Position numbers and translations under genes: made by a program. DNA of 64,000 nt, taken from positions 3,850,015-3,914,014 of the forward strand of contig CM060850.1 in the NCBI GenBank assembly GCA_030737835.1. Reading direction: 5' to 3'. The notes under the pieces were generated by a model. That model was not told the origin of the DNA. It did not search any database and saw only the letters and a list, made by a program, of their open reading frames with translations. The stretch's first letter is position 1. Every line of letters starts with the position of its first letter. Origin of the DNA: Acorus gramineus (lineage: Eukaryota; Streptophyta; Magnoliopsida; Acorales; Acoraceae). This document shows, piece after piece, positions 1 to 12,658 of the stretch.

Positions 1-372
1 GAGGAGACGCTGAAGCCAAGCAACCTCAGCAATAGCATCTGCCATAGCACGATATTCGGCCTCAACACTCGAACGAGAAACAGTGTCTTATTTCTTAGTC
101 TTCTAAGAGATAAGAGAGTCACCAAGAAACACACAAATACCAGTCGTGGATTTTCGATTGGTGACTTCTCCTGCCCAATTAACATCAGTATAAGCTTGAA
201 GTTCAAGAGTAGAACAAGACGGTAGCAACAGAGTATGGGATATGGTACCATGAAGATAGCTAATGATCTGAAGAACCGTCGCATAATGAACAGTACGAGG
301 AGAAATGACAAATTGACTGACAACATACATAGTTTAGGAAATGTCAGGAGGAGTGATTGTGAGATATGACGC
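1..372 (-). pseudogene. Copia retrotransposon RT/RNase H remnant
   Basis: Read on the minus strand, this encodes the end of a Ty1/Copia polyprotein. The order is TITPPDIS, a stop, then YVVSQF, THY-like and SYLHGT motifs, DVNWAGE, RKSTTGICVFLGDSLIS, two stops, then SRSSVEAEYRAMADA. These are the usual RT/RNase H motifs in the usual order and one frame. At least three in-frame stops show it is dead. The rest of the 3' part runs off the left edge. It belongs with the PBS and LTR-like sequence at 998-2150. Confidence 0.9.
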
Positions 373-373
373 G

Positions 374-960
374 GGGTGGCTGGGCACACACGGGGGCCGG
401 GGGTGGGGGGAGGGTGGCTGAGTGCTTCTGGCCGAGAACCTCGGCGTGTCTAGCGTGGAGTTGCGAAGCCGACGCGAAGTGTGCACGGAGCCGACACAGG
501 GTGCACACAAAGGAGACGCAACAGGAACTCGGGAGATCCGAGAACATGGGCACGCGTACCGTGTGGGGAAAATGTGTCCATGGACAGCTGGCACGCGTGA
601 CAAGGGAGAGATCTGCTCTGATTTCCTGGACCTGTGCAGATTTCGCACGCAGGCGTGGATCTGGCACGCAGGGGTGCCAACGGGTTGTGGCCTGGCAGTG
701 GACAAGGGGCAAGAACGGTAGCGGCGGGGGCACGGTGTGACAGTGGGCAGGGTGCGAGCGTGACAGCGAGCGGCCGTAGACGGGCGGCGCGGAGATGGCG
801 GGCTGCGAGGCTGCCCGTAGGCAGTGGCGGGGCTCCATGGGGGTGCAGCAACGGCACGAGGGTGTGGATCTGTACATTGTGGTTCGATGGTGCCGTGGAC
901 GAAGGAGCGGTGGATGGCGGAGCATCGACGATCTCGCGAATGGAGAGTAAATCAACAAAA
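374..960 (-). other. GC-rich internal block of the deleted Copia element
   Basis: This strongly GC-rich block lies between the Copia RNase H remnant and the primer-binding site, where gag, protease, integrase and most of RT should be. The minus strand has a 171-codon open frame (450-965) rich in Pro, Ala and His, but I recognise no domain. The other frames are also open, as expected for GC-rich DNA. It could be a diverged leader/gag stub or captured foreign sequence. I do not call a protein here. Confidence 0.5.
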
Positions 961-997
961 ATCAAGGAAAAAAAAAAAAAAAGAATATTGGATTCAA

Positions 998-1009
998 GCT
1001 CTCATACTA
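998..1009 (-). other. Degenerate primer-binding site (initiator tRNA-Met type)
   Basis: The plus strand reads gctctcatacta, which on the minus strand is close to the plant Copia PBS TGGTATCAGAGC. It sits next to a TG dinucleotide that can be the LTR border at 1010, and it has the same orientation as the RNase H remnant. Confidence 0.65.
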
Positions 1010-2150
1010 TGTTACAATAAAAAATGAGATAATAAACCAAGATTCTCATTAAGGTTAAAACCCAAATATATACTATACACAATGAATTAATAAAAGATAA
1101 ATACCCAAATATATTTAACATTTGAGACCCTCTAAAAAGTTGTCATTCTTTGTGAGATGTCAAAAATATGTTGTTCCCTTCATCTACCATAAATATTCTT
1201 CAGTCTAATGTGATTTTTGGATTATAAAACGAAAATCAGCTTGACTAATTGTACAAATAAAATTTGATATATAAAAGTTTTTTGAAGCAAGCCATGATAG
1301 TTTATTCCGTTCTAAACGAATAATATGTAGACTAACCAAAAGAAGGTCGCCTGTGTATGATTTTTTTCATTTGATGTAATGAAATTTGTATAGGGACATA
1401 TACTTCTTGATGAAATATATAATTCACTGCTTTGAAAATAAATAATTTAATGACTATAAACAAACTACACGTAACATTTTCTATAATTTAATGATTGGAA
1501 AAAATAAATACAAATCAGATGGAATTAATCAATTGGGGGCAGTCACCCCTTGCCACCCCCATTGTATTGAAGAACCCAAAAATCATGCATTAAAATGCCC
1601 AGAGTTATATGTTGGAAATCGGGACAGTGGAAAAAGACAGAACCAGTGCAAGTGCTTCAAGAATCAACAGAGTTGAATGTTTTTAGACAGACTTCTCCAT
1701 GTTCAGGTAAGAACCACGAGTACACCAAGGAATGATGAATTACAGCCTTCAAAATATAATGAAGCTTTCACTCAGTGTTGAAAACAGAGTGTGTACTCTC
1801 TATTTCAACCTCTTAGAGCTCTCTGTTTATAGGGCTGATGATACTAACTCGTAATACAAAGGAAGAGAGGATGAGTGGTTGTTGTTATTTTTTGTTTTTG
1901 ATATAAGGGTCTCAATTTATAACAAAGAAGTGTCTTTTGATATAAAAGAGACACCCTTTCATAAATGAGGAGTTACAGTAACCGTCCGATCAGTGGTCCA
2001 CCGTTTCCACCTGATCGTGCGGTCCAGATTGCATCTGATCAAAACGATCTCCATCATCCGATTAGCCAAAAAGAAAAGTGCCAAGTGCGCCTCTAAAACG
2101 CCCAATACACCCACGAGCGCGCGTGGTGATGCGTAGCACTACCCCTCATC
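1010..2150 (-). mobile_element. Probable 5' LTR of the Copia element
   Basis: It begins with TGTTAC next to the PBS. On the minus strand it carries a TATA-like tataaacagagag near 1820-1832 and a TGTAACTCCTCAT motif near 1965-1977. A similar TGTAACTCCTCAT word lies upstream of the TATA box in the solo LTR at 39257-39589. The right border was not found: 2150 is an estimate near a CTCATCA, and no target-site duplication could be checked. Confidence 0.5.
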
Positions 2151-2926
2151 AAAGCTATCTTTACAAATACTCAAAATATTTTTCAAACAACCGATATAAG
2201 ACTAAAAAAATAGGATCAATTTTCATCTCCCATAGGGATCACTAAACTCAACTTTTAAAAATATCCAACAATATACAATTAGGCGAGACATATACTTTAT
2301 TAAAAAATTATTATTATTATTATTATTAAAAATGTTTTCAAAATATGTGAATGTTATGGTTATGTCTGATATCAGGGATGGCCTTAAAAAAGAAAAAAAA
2401 ATTATTATTTGAAAGTGAGGTGAGAAAGAGAATCTGAAAATCCGAGTAGCTTTCAAAAACTTATTTCTACAAATTTTAAAACATGGAAAAAATAACATTG
2501 TGCACACAAAAATTGCGATTTATTAAATATTTTTAGATCTGTATTAATTACATGAACAACATAATCCGTACAAATGCAAGTCTGTCTTACCTTTTCAGGA
2601 TGTAATGATAATGACTATTTTATAAAACACGTATTTTGAGACACAGTCTTTGAATAAAATCTAGTAATGATGATGTATATAAGTTGATCTGTTTGATAAC
2701 AGCTTTTATCTTTAACTTATTAAAAAACAAAAGTTCAAATTTTTTTTTTTTTTTATGCCAAACACACTGTAAAGCTAAAAACTGTAGAGAGACATTTTTC
2801 TATAAAAACTAATTTTAAACTTAATTTTTATTTAGCAATAATGCAACAAACCGCAGCATAAATTTGTTCTTTGATGACTTCAGTACTGAGCAGGTGGATT
2901 GGTATCAAATATCTCTACTCTTCTAA
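2151..2926. other. AT-rich spacer, no gene recognised
   Basis: This is AT-rich DNA with short homopolymer and ATT-repeat runs (for example 2307-2328). I see no coding exon, RNA gene or bounded element. Confidence 0.6.
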
Positions 2927-2935
2927 TAATAATAT

Positions 2936-5356
2936 CAGTGCTGCTACCCAGGCCCCAAAAATTAGGCCCCATTGTTGAGCCCCAATAGGTGGCATAATCC
3001 TATTGGTCTAATGTTTGACTTTTTCTAACCACCAAAAGGCCAATTACACAACTACCCTTATCATTAATATTCTCATTAAAATCTTAACCGAATCCCACAA
3101 ATTGGGGCACCATTAATTCATTTCCCCAAAGTAACCGAATTTCACAAATTAGGGCACCATTAATTCCTCTCCCCAATAAAATTTGAATGTTAGGGTTCCG
3201 ATTTGGGCAAAGCCATATGAATGAAAAAAAAAGAAAAAAAATTAGGCGATCAAGATTTCAATCCATCTGATTCTCTTCCCCAACAAACCGTTAACAATGG
3301 CGAATAAAAAAGGATAGATTTCTTCTGCCAATCGAAACTTAACTGTCATTTTGTATTTGTTTTTTTTTTTTTTTTTGACAAAAAAAAAAAAACAGGTCAT
3401 TTGTATCTGATAAAAAAGTCACATTTTTTTTTTTTGCACTTCTTGCAAATGTGGAATCCAATCAAGAAACTGTCTCAGTTGTGAAATTTTTCCTTCCGTG
3501 CATCTGAATTTCTTCCGTTAATACTGTGTATCTGAAATTCGGCAGTGTATCTAGATTAATTTTTTGCACTTCTTGCAAATGTGAAATCCAATCAAGAAAC
3601 TGTCTCAGTTGTTGAATTTTCCCTTCTGTGCATCTGAATTTCTTCTGTTAATACTGTGTATCTGAAATTCGACAGTGTATCTTGATTTGGGAAATCACAA
3701 ATGTTTTATGTTTTCCTGTGCACACCATTCATATTCTGCTTCGAATGATGCAATTAGCCTGTAATATCAGATACTTGTATCTGAAAATCATTTTAAGTGC
3801 TGTATCTTAAAACCAAACAAAAACCATGTGGATTTTGAATTACCAAACATGTTAATTAGCAGTACATATATTTTAAAAAAAGTCCTTCAAGCCTTTATAT
3901 ATATATATATATATGACAATTAGAAATTAAATATGAATCAGATAAACTTTAATCAATTCCATGGAGAAATAAAATGTCAAACTTCAAATTGTGCTTGAAA
4001 CAGGTTTTAAGATACACATTTCACATTCAGACACACCTCAATAGTTATTATCTACTATGCTGGAGAAGCAGCCAATTATATTTGATTCATTTTTTGAGTT
4101 AAGGTATACCTAATAAAAAGTCTCACATACACATCACAATAGACATACATTCCACATACAATTTGACATTGATTTGCATTTCACATAGATGTCTAATACA
4201 AATTTCAGATACACCATCAAATTCAGATACATCTATCACTGTATCAAATACAATGTTATCTCGTCCACATTTTGCTGATCAGCCAAATCAATCACTTCCT
4301 TTGGTAAACTGGTTTCCATTTCACATGAATCGTAGATGTCTTCCAAATAATTTGATTATTCAAATGTGTCATCCATATAATCCTCCTCACTGCCTGTTGA
4401 AAAATAGAAAAGAAGTCACATGTTATAAAATTAAAATTAAGATACAGTGCTGTATCTTAAAACCAATACATACCATATGAATTTTGAATTATCGGACATG
4501 TTATTTAGCAGTACATATTTTCAAATAAAGTCCTTCAAACCTTTATATGTATATACGTATATGACAATTAGCAATTAAATATTGATCAAGTACACATTAA
4601 TCAATTCCATAGAAATAAAATGTCAAAAATTCATTTTAAGATACAGTGCTGTATCTTAAAACCAAACAAAAACCATGTGGATTTTGAATTACCAAACATG
4701 TTAATTCCTTTGGTAAACTGGTTTCCATTTCACATGAATCGTAGATGTCTTCCAAATAATTTGATTATTCAAATGTGTCATCCATATAATCCTCCTCACT
4801 GCCTGTTGAAAAATAGAAAAGAAGTCACATGTTATAAAATTAGAATTAAGATACAGTGCTGTATCTTAAAACCAATACAAACCATATGGATTTTGAATTA
4901 CCACATGTTATTTAGCAGTACATATTTTCAAATAAAGTCCTTCAAACCATTATATGTATATACGTATATGACAATTAGCAATTAAATATTAATCAAGTAT
5001 ACATTAATCAATTCCATGGTGAAATAAAATGTCAAAAATTCATTTTAAGATACAGTGCTGTATCTTAAAACCAAACAAAAACCATGTGGATTTTGAATTA
5101 CCAAACATGTTAATTAGCAGTACATATACTTTAAAAAAAGTCCTTCAAGACTTTATATATATATATATATATGACAATTAGAAATTTTATATGAATCAGA
5201 TAAACATTAATCAATTCCATGGAGAAATAAAATGTCAAAAATTCAATTTAAGATACAGTGTTGTATCTTAAAAACAAACAAAAACCATGTAGATTTTGAA
5301 TTACCAAACATGTTAATTAGCAGTACATATACTTTAAAAAAAGTCCTTCAAGACTT

Positions 5357-5401
<45 letters not shown>

Positions 5402-6416
5402 CAATTAGAAATTTTATATGAATCAGATAAACATTAATCAATTCCATGGAGAAATAAAATGTCAAAAATTCAATTTAAGATACAGTACTGTATCTTAAAA
5501 ACAAACAAAAACCATGTGGATTTTGAATTACCAAACATGTTAATTAGCAGTACATATACTTAAAAAAAAGTCCTTCAAGCCTTCATATACTGGAATATAT
5601 ATATATGACAATTAGCAATTAAATATGAATCACATAAACATTAATCAATTCCATGGAGAAATAAAATGTCAAACTTCAAATCGTGCTTGAAAAATAAAAT
5701 CAAGATACACGTGTATCTGGAATTTATTTTGATAGAGAAATTAAAACAAACAAAAAAGGTATGTGATGAATCGAATGAGTAATAAAAAAATCAGATCGAA
5801 GATGAATTGTTCAGATTGAAATAAATCTAACCTGATTGGATCGCCATTGTCTCACCACAATCGATCGCGAACAAAAAAATATATGAACCGCGAAATTCTA
5901 ATAACCTCCACAGATTCAACTGAAAAAAAAAAATGATTTCGATGCTTGTTTTCACTTCCACCATTGAATCTAGATATAAAATAAATGTAAATCGTGATAT
6001 TTTTTTAGGGTACGAAATACCTAACCTGTATATTTGCACCACCATTAAAATCGCACGAAAAAAAAAAGAAAAATGATGAAATCCTCTCCTTCAACGTTGA
6101 AAGTCTGAACGAAAAATGTAAATTGATGTTTGTTTTCTTTGCAGCATATCAATCTTTATAAAACTCTGTGATTTTTTTTTTTTTTATCGTGCAAATGAAG
6201 TATCTTCATACACCGAAAAAAAATTGAACGGTTGAGATGCTAGGCATTAATTTTTTTTTATCGTGCGTATCAAATCGTAACTAACTCGGCATTAATTGAA
6301 CGGTTATTGAAAAAAACGGGGAGATTAATTAGGAGGGCTAATATAGGTATTTCAAGATTGCCACCTCATGGGGCTTGGGTTGGGGTCTATTAGTTGGGGC
6401 CCAAAAATCATTATTG
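2936..6416. mobile_element. 3.5-kb TIR DNA transposon, non-autonomous
   Basis: Imperfect terminal inverted repeats built of GGCCCC blocks lie at 2936-2995 and about 6350-6416. Both contain GGCCCCAA, a second CCCC block and GAGGTGGCA/TAGGTGGCA-like words in matching order. The element is flanked by TAATAATAT at 2927-2935 and again at 6417-6425, a possible 9-bp target-site duplication. Nine base pairs would suit a Mutator-like element, but the AT-rich word could recur by chance. No transposase reading frame is visible; the interior is mostly satellite. Confidence 0.65.
3790..5720 (+). repeat. ~200-bp satellite array inside the TIR element
   Basis: Tandem units share the near-palindrome AAGATACAGTGCTGTATCTT, the phrase ccatgtggattttgaatta, a TA-rich stretch, and ccatggagaaataaaatgtc. 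The word tgtatct recurs at 3801, 4451, 4650, 4860, 5059, 5262, 5489 and 5712, so spacing is about 199-227 bp after the first, larger gap. A variable (TA)n tract in each unit (longest about 5360-5399) accounts for part of the length variation. Confidence 0.9.
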
Positions 6417-6479
6417 TAATAATATATATAAAGCGCGAGCAAAGGGTATTTTCGTAATTGCACTAGGGTATTTTGCAGA

Positions 6480-6710
6480 TTGCCCTCCCGGTTATACAAT
6501 TTTTACAATTAAACCCCTATATATGTTATAAACAAGTCCCTAATATTTATAACCAGGTCCCTAACGCAAAACGGCTACTTTTGTCTTTTCGTGGGCTTTC
6601 TGCAGATCAGCCCCTAGGTTCTATCAGTTTCACAACTAAACCCTACATGTGTTACAAACAGATCCCTAATTGAGATTTCAATATTTATAAATAGGTCCCT
6701 AATCTCAAAT
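6480..6710. repeat. Two diverged ~115-bp tandem units
   Basis: The phrase order ttgcagattgccc, acaattaaaccc, tatgttataaacaagtccctaat, ataaccaggtccctaa is repeated as ctgcagatcagccc, acaactaaaccc, tgtgttacaaacagatccctaat, ataaataggtccctaa. This is an old dispersed plant repeat with no coding content. Confidence 0.6.
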
Positions 6711-6719
6711 CAGAATTTC

Positions 6720-7927
6720 CCGGACTACAAATTTCATTCGATGATTTTTCAGACCATTAAATATTTTAATTACATTAATAAATACAAAAATTACAGATGA
6801 ATTTGGGCTCATTTGATCCCATAAAATTATTGATAGATATCTTGCTTTTGAATTTAAAATTTTTTCTATTTTTTTTTAATTGATTTTGGATCAATATGTA
6901 TCACTTTTTTCTTTATATGTGAAAATAGATATATTTTTAATTTTTTTCAAAGCAGTTTTTTTATTGATTAGATTGTTTTTAGAGGGTTTGGTAATCGATT
7001 GTTTTAATGGGTGGTGGTCGAAAATTAGATTATGTAATTGACTGTGCATACTTATCAAAGGTAATGGTGAATTTTTTTTTGTGGTCTTAGTTTTAAGTAG
7101 TAAAAATGATTGAGTCAAAAACTTTTCAAAAATTAATGTTAGGTACAGTCCCAAATACAACCTCAAATACAGTTATCACATGTTTTAATTTTTTAAAATA
7201 GTAAATATTGCACCATTTCAAATTTAACATGCTCATTTTTAGTAAATGTTAAAAAAATTAACAAAATATATATCTCACCTACAGAGGTATATATACATCA
7301 TTAGATAACTATTAAATGATTAAAGAGGTATATGAGGGTGTATTTTAAGTTGTAAAAGGAACTGTTATGTAAAAAATAAATATATGTTGAAATATAATAA
7401 TACATTTTTTTTATTTTAAAAACATAAAATATACATAATAGAACCCTAGTTATCAAATATTATTTTTGTTTTAAAAAAATTGTTTATAACAATATGAACT
7501 CTTGTTTATTTTTTAGTTATAATATAAAATAATTTATATAATTCAATTCATACTAAATATAGAACCCGGATGCGCGTACCATCCAACTAGTACGTATATA
7601 TGTCTGAGAGAGATTTATTTGATGACGAACTTTTTCTTTACTGAGAGAGAATCACATCCAACACCGTACCTTTTTCTTTTCTGCTGAGGAAGTCAGGGAG
7701 CACACCCATCATAGATTCCAAGCCACCAGGGACACCTTGAATGAAATGACTGGTCATCATATCAATTGACCCCATCAGATTAAAGTGAAAAAAAGCCTTT
7801 AAATGCGTTGTTGACGTGTCTAGTCAGGATACATGGGCGGCGGACTCCGCTGACTCAGATTGGATATCGCACGTGACTCATGATTCAAGAATTTCATTGA
7901 AGAATAATCACGACTCTCCGCCTTGTC
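6720..7927. other. AT-rich spacer, no gene recognised
   Basis: Open frames here are low-complexity. A slightly more GC-rich patch at 7620-7940 with a CACGTG at 7870-7875 shows no exon structure. Confidence 0.55.
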
Positions 7928-7929
7928 TA

Positions 7930-8394
7930 AAGCCTGTAGATCAATCCGATCCGAATCCGTATTTAAAGAATAAGAAATATTGATATCACTATATTTAATC
8001 TAAAAAATATATATATTTGACATAACATATGATATATATATATAAATAACATATAATATATATGACATATATATAACAAGTATGAATATATATTATATAT
8101 TATTTATACGTGTTATCTTTTATGATTAATTATGATTATAATATATTATATTATTATTAAATTTTAAATTTATGATATTTAAAAAAGATAATAAACTTTA
8201 AAAATCTAAATTTTAATTTCGTACTTCTCTAATATATTATTTGATTATCCAATTTAATGTTAATATCTAAACTTGTCAATTATTTAATCTGGATTCGAAA
8301 AGATTCGAATTTAAAAATTAATATCTGTATTCGAATACGAAAATTAAGATATGGATATTAATATATCTGATCCGTATCCATTTGATTGACATGC
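7930..8394 (-). mobile_element. MITE family A, copy 1 (inverted)
   Basis: Reverse-complemented, this ~465-bp segment aligns along its whole length with 11003-11476. Shared words include tattaatatccatatc, gatattaa, ttagagaag and tttattatctt. Its ends carry AGCCTGT and GACATGCT, next to TA on both sides, which suits a Tc1/mariner-Stowaway type. It has no coding capacity. Confidence 0.7.
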
Positions 8395-8396
8395 TT

Positions 8397-9815
8397 AACC
8401 GGCCTAACCCACGGTGAGTATTTTTGGCATGTAAAAGTCTCTTTTATAAGTTGGCCTCAGAAATGATTGGTATTGAGATATGTTTGAATACCGAGTAAAA
8501 GAAAACTCCAGTTTAATTTAAAGTTGCATAAATACTTATGTAAAAAATACTCAAAAATTAGTTTTTTCATAATATGTGGATAGGTAGTTTTCTGCAAACT
8601 CAATTTTAAACTCAGCTTTTGAGAAAAAACTGAGTCTCAAACTCGTTTCCAAAAGATAAAAATAAAAATGAATAATTTTGAGACACTATAATAATGAGGT
8701 ATATACTAATTAAAAAACACAGTGTATTTTGTGTATACTATATAAGCGACTTGAGAATTGCTTTTAAGTGTATTAGTGCTCTATTTCTTATATTATTATT
8801 TTTTATTATATACTTGAATTTTTTTTAAAAAAAAATTATCCATTTATTTGATCATAATTTTTGAGATTTTTGTAAGAATCTTATTTTTAAATAATTTTTT
8901 TATGAGATAATTTAAAATTTTATTTAAATAATTTATGCGATGTAGTAAAAAAAAATAAAAATAAAGATCATCAATTTAAAAAATCACACACATGGGGACA
9001 TGACCACTAACGAAATGAAAACACACATTGTGTTGTGAGATTCTCACAAGAGGCAAAATTATTATAGTTAAAAGACATTCAAGTCCTTGGAAACACATAT
9101 AATCTCATATAAGTCCTTATTAAAGTTGAGACAGATATACAAATTTTTAAAAATTCACAATAACCCAAATACATCCATGGTTTTAACAAAAATTAATCTT
9201 GACCTAACATACCTTATTTAACTTTAACCTATAACTATGAAATAATTAAATTATCCTTAAATTTTTAACCATACCTCAAACAATATCTCAATGAAAATCA
9301 AGGACTGAACTAAGAATTAGAAAAGAGGGGGCCAAGCCAAGCAAGAGACATTTACTTTTGTAATAAGTAAAGAGATGGTCACTAAATATCTCACTTAATA
9401 TCTTCAAGATACAACATGCCAATTTGGTTAACTCCTGTGTCAGTCTCATTTCATAAGGATCAATCATAGATTAAGTATACAATATTTATCGAGCACTACA
9501 TTGCTTTTGATTTTGACATTTTCATGTAATTGATCATGTGTTTGATTCTAACATTTTATGTAAATAACTTGTCCAACATATGGTTGCAAAAATAATTAAA
9601 TCACTACCTAGTTTTGTTTTCATCTATTACGTTTTTTTTATAATAAAAAATGAATTATCAATCAATTCTTCTTTTTATCTAATTTGACCATTTGTGTGGC
9701 AGATACTTGTTCTTCATGATAATGACAATTAATATCATAAAAATTCAAAATCTTTAAAGATGTTGTGATTTGATCATGAATAATCATGTGATGGATTTTT
9801 TTTTCTTTTCTTCTA
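8397..9815. other. AT-rich spacer, no gene recognised
   Basis: Low-complexity AT-rich DNA with no exon or bounded element that I can support. Confidence 0.55.
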
Positions 9816-10092
9816 TAACTTTGTTACATGCAATCATTTTTTCAATCTCAAATCTAGTTCCATATACTTTTGATAACGTCATGCACTCACTTTAACGAGT
9901 TATATGTTTTAATAAAAAATTTTCATATTTTCTATAAATGCATCTATGTAATTCATTGGAGTACATATTTCATTTTTTTTATATATAAAAATTCATGTTT
10001 TATTAGAAATGGTATACTATTTTAAAAAAATTCAAAATATGTAGGGACTAGAATTAGAGGTGAAAAATGATTATACATAACATTTTTCTATA
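9816..10092 (+). mobile_element. MITE family B, copy 1
   Basis: The order of words (ttcaatctcaaatctagttc, cactcactttaacgag, aatttttcatattttc, gcatctatgtaattcattggag, tatttcat, gggactagaattagaggtg) matches 46426-46660, and 49602-49868 in reverse. It is a non-coding dispersed element of about 270 bp whose exact ends are not fixed. Confidence 0.5.
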
Positions 10093-11000
10093 TTTTATTA
10101 GAATAATTTAATGTCCAATGTACATAACAATGATAACAGTCGGATATTGTTTGGTGTTTATTAAGTATGAACTTTAAAAATCAGAATGTTCAAGTGATTT
10201 TAAATGTGTCAGAAAAAAAAGATGTGCATAAAACTGTAAAAGCTAAAAGTTACTTTTCAATCAATGTTTCACAAAAATTGATCTTTATATAAATTAATTT
10301 ATTTTTATTATTATTTATAAAGACTATAATATTTACATGATTATATAGTGATAAAATATTCTGTTAAATTTAAAATAAAATTTAACATAAGAATGATAAT
10401 TATATTTTTGTAAGTCTTTAAAAACTCGAGTGTCTAACGTAACTTTTATAAAGATTTATATAAGATTAATCATGTATAATATTAATATAAATGTGTTGAA
10501 ACCAAATATTATACATCAATTCGATTGCATTTCCGCCACCAGCACAGTTTTTCTTGACGAAAAGTCGAAAATATCCTTCATCATTTTGAAAATTCATATA
10601 AAAAAAGCCAGCTAATAAGTCAGTCAATACGTCAACCCAAAACATGGTTTTTCGTGTCTTCTTTATCCACAAAGCACGTGAAAAATGAGTCCAAATAAAT
10701 AAATAACGTCTCGATTTGCCGCTCGGGGCCGGCGTGAATTTAAGTTTATGTTTCCCAATATATCTCAAAAACATCTTTTAATTATTTAAATATTAAAAGT
10801 TAAAAACTATTATTAAACAGATCAATTTAAAAACATCATTATTATTAAATTTTATCTCTAAACAGTATCTCAAAATCTGTGTTTTATAAAACAGCTATCA
10901 TCATTACACCCTCAAATCATCATCATTACACCCTCAAAAGGTGTACATAAAGCTACAAAAGCTAAAAACTGATTTTCAAACTGTGTTTCCAAACGCTACA
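10093..11000. other. AT-rich spacer, no gene recognised
   Basis: It contains a short direct repeat (catcattacaccctcaaa twice at about 10900-10938). Open frames on both strands around 10430-10774 show no domain or codon bias. Confidence 0.5.
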
Positions 11001-11002
11001 TA

Positions 11003-11476
11003 AGTCTGTCAATCGAACAGATATGAATCGGATATGTTAATATCCATATCCTAACTTTCAGATTCGGATACGGATATTAATTTTCAGATTCGGATCCTTT
11101 CGGATACGTATATTTTTCGGATAATTGACATGCTTGAATATTAACATTAATTTGAATAATTAAGTACTATTTTAGAGAAGACAGTAAAATTAAAATTAAA
11201 ATTTTAAGGTTTATTATCTCTTTCAGATATCATACATTAAAAATTTAATAGTATTATAATATAATATCATTGTGATTAATCATACAAGATAACAATATGA
11301 GCAATGTATAATAAAAATATATATATTTTTATAATATATGTCGGATACGAATATTTTTCGGATCGGATATAGTGATATACATATCCGCGCTCCGGATCTT
11401 CGAATATCGGATAGTTCTGATTTTTCAGATACGGATTCAGATCGAATTCAGATTTTTTTTGGATAATTGACAGGCT
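11003..11476 (+). mobile_element. MITE family A, copy 2
   Basis: The ends are inverted repeats (AGTCTGTCAAT at 11003 and ATTGACAGGCT ending at 11476) flanked by TA at both sides, as for Tc1/mariner-Stowaway elements. The interior is rich in GGATACGGAT/ATCCGTATCC words. It pairs with 7930-8394 in opposite orientation, 2.6 kb away. Confidence 0.75.
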
Positions 11477-11478
11477 TA

Positions 11479-12103
11479 CCTGAATCTATGTGAATAGCTT
11501 GGCGTCATTTTTATCTATCCATCGTGCCCACAATCCAAAAACTCGCCCACGTTTATTTTGGAAATAAGCCTTTAGATAACTCTAGATAACCTCGGATAAG
11601 GGATAAATGGTGTTTGTTTGCTCCAGATAACCCCTGATAAAGTATGTAAGAATAAACTGGTATATGGATTCCAACCAACCCCTGGAATTAAAGTTATTCA
11701 AGGTTATTCCACTTAAAAATATGTGGGCCCATTATGAAATCAACTGTCATCACCTCTTATAAATCATATGTCAAATTAACTGTTATTATTTTTCACCTTT
11801 TATAAATCCTTATCCATACTTTGTTCATATTTTACCCAAACAACAAAATATTTATTTTTACGTTTACCAACGAGAATAATTCAAAATACAACTAAACACA
11901 AAATCATTTTATCCTTATTTATACTCACTTATACTTGGATAAATGTACACCCCAGAACAAAACATATTCCCCTTCCAAACGGGGGAAAGACTTCATCAAA
12001 CCTATGACACGTGAACATGACACTTATATCTAAAAAAAATAATTATATACATATGGATACATTAATATCTTTATTTTATATTAAATTGTTTAAATATTGA
12101 TAT
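11479..12103. other. AT-rich spacer, no gene recognised
   Basis: The stretch about 11560-11980 looks like a worn dispersed repeat with gataacc and accaaccccTGG words. No borders could be fixed. Confidence 0.45.
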
Positions 12104-12112
12104 TATTATTAA

Positions 12113-12649
12113 AGGAAAAAATCCATACAGCCCCGTGAAATCTGATTGAAATCCATATAACCCCCTCTTTCTTAAAATCCATATAACCCCTTGAAAACAC
12201 ATAGTAAATCCAAATAACCCCCTGAATAAAAATTTTATTGACAGATGATGAATATTTAGTGAATATCTTGTTTGGTTAAACCTGATTGAAAACACAATAT
12301 AATAAAAAAAAACCCTACAATGTGTTTAAAATGCGAAAAATCCTATAAAAATGATAATTTTACTCTCTATGCATATATTATAAAATCCTATTCCAAGAGA
12401 TAAAATCATCATTTGCAGATGATTTTTCGCATTTTTAACATATTTTAAGATGTTTTTTTTATACTGTGTTCTCTATCAGAGTTAACCAAACATAATATTC
12501 ACAAAATATTCATCATCTGTAATCATAAATTTTATTCAGGGGGTTATTTGGATTTACTAGGTATTTTTAGGGGGTTATATGAATTTAAAAAAAAATTAAG
12601 GGGTTATATAAATTTTAATCAGTTTACATGGGTTATATCGATTTTTCCG
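12113..12649. mobile_element. Foldback MITE, likely Mutator-type
   Basis: Two arms of about 230 bp are inverted copies of each other. The left arm runs ggaaaaaatccatac, gaaatccatataacccc, ggttaaacctgat, and so on; the right arm ends in gggttatatcgatttttcc. They meet around 12360-12400. TATTATTAA occurs directly at 12104-12112 and 12650-12658, a 9-bp target-site duplication as made by Mutator-like transposases. No transposase is encoded. Confidence 0.8.
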
Positions 12650-12658
12650 TATTATTAA

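Noticed and set aside
2881-6425. CRISPR-like array from the regular ~200-bp repeats
   Set aside because: The units are tandem satellite copies with no unique spacers, in a plant nuclear genome.
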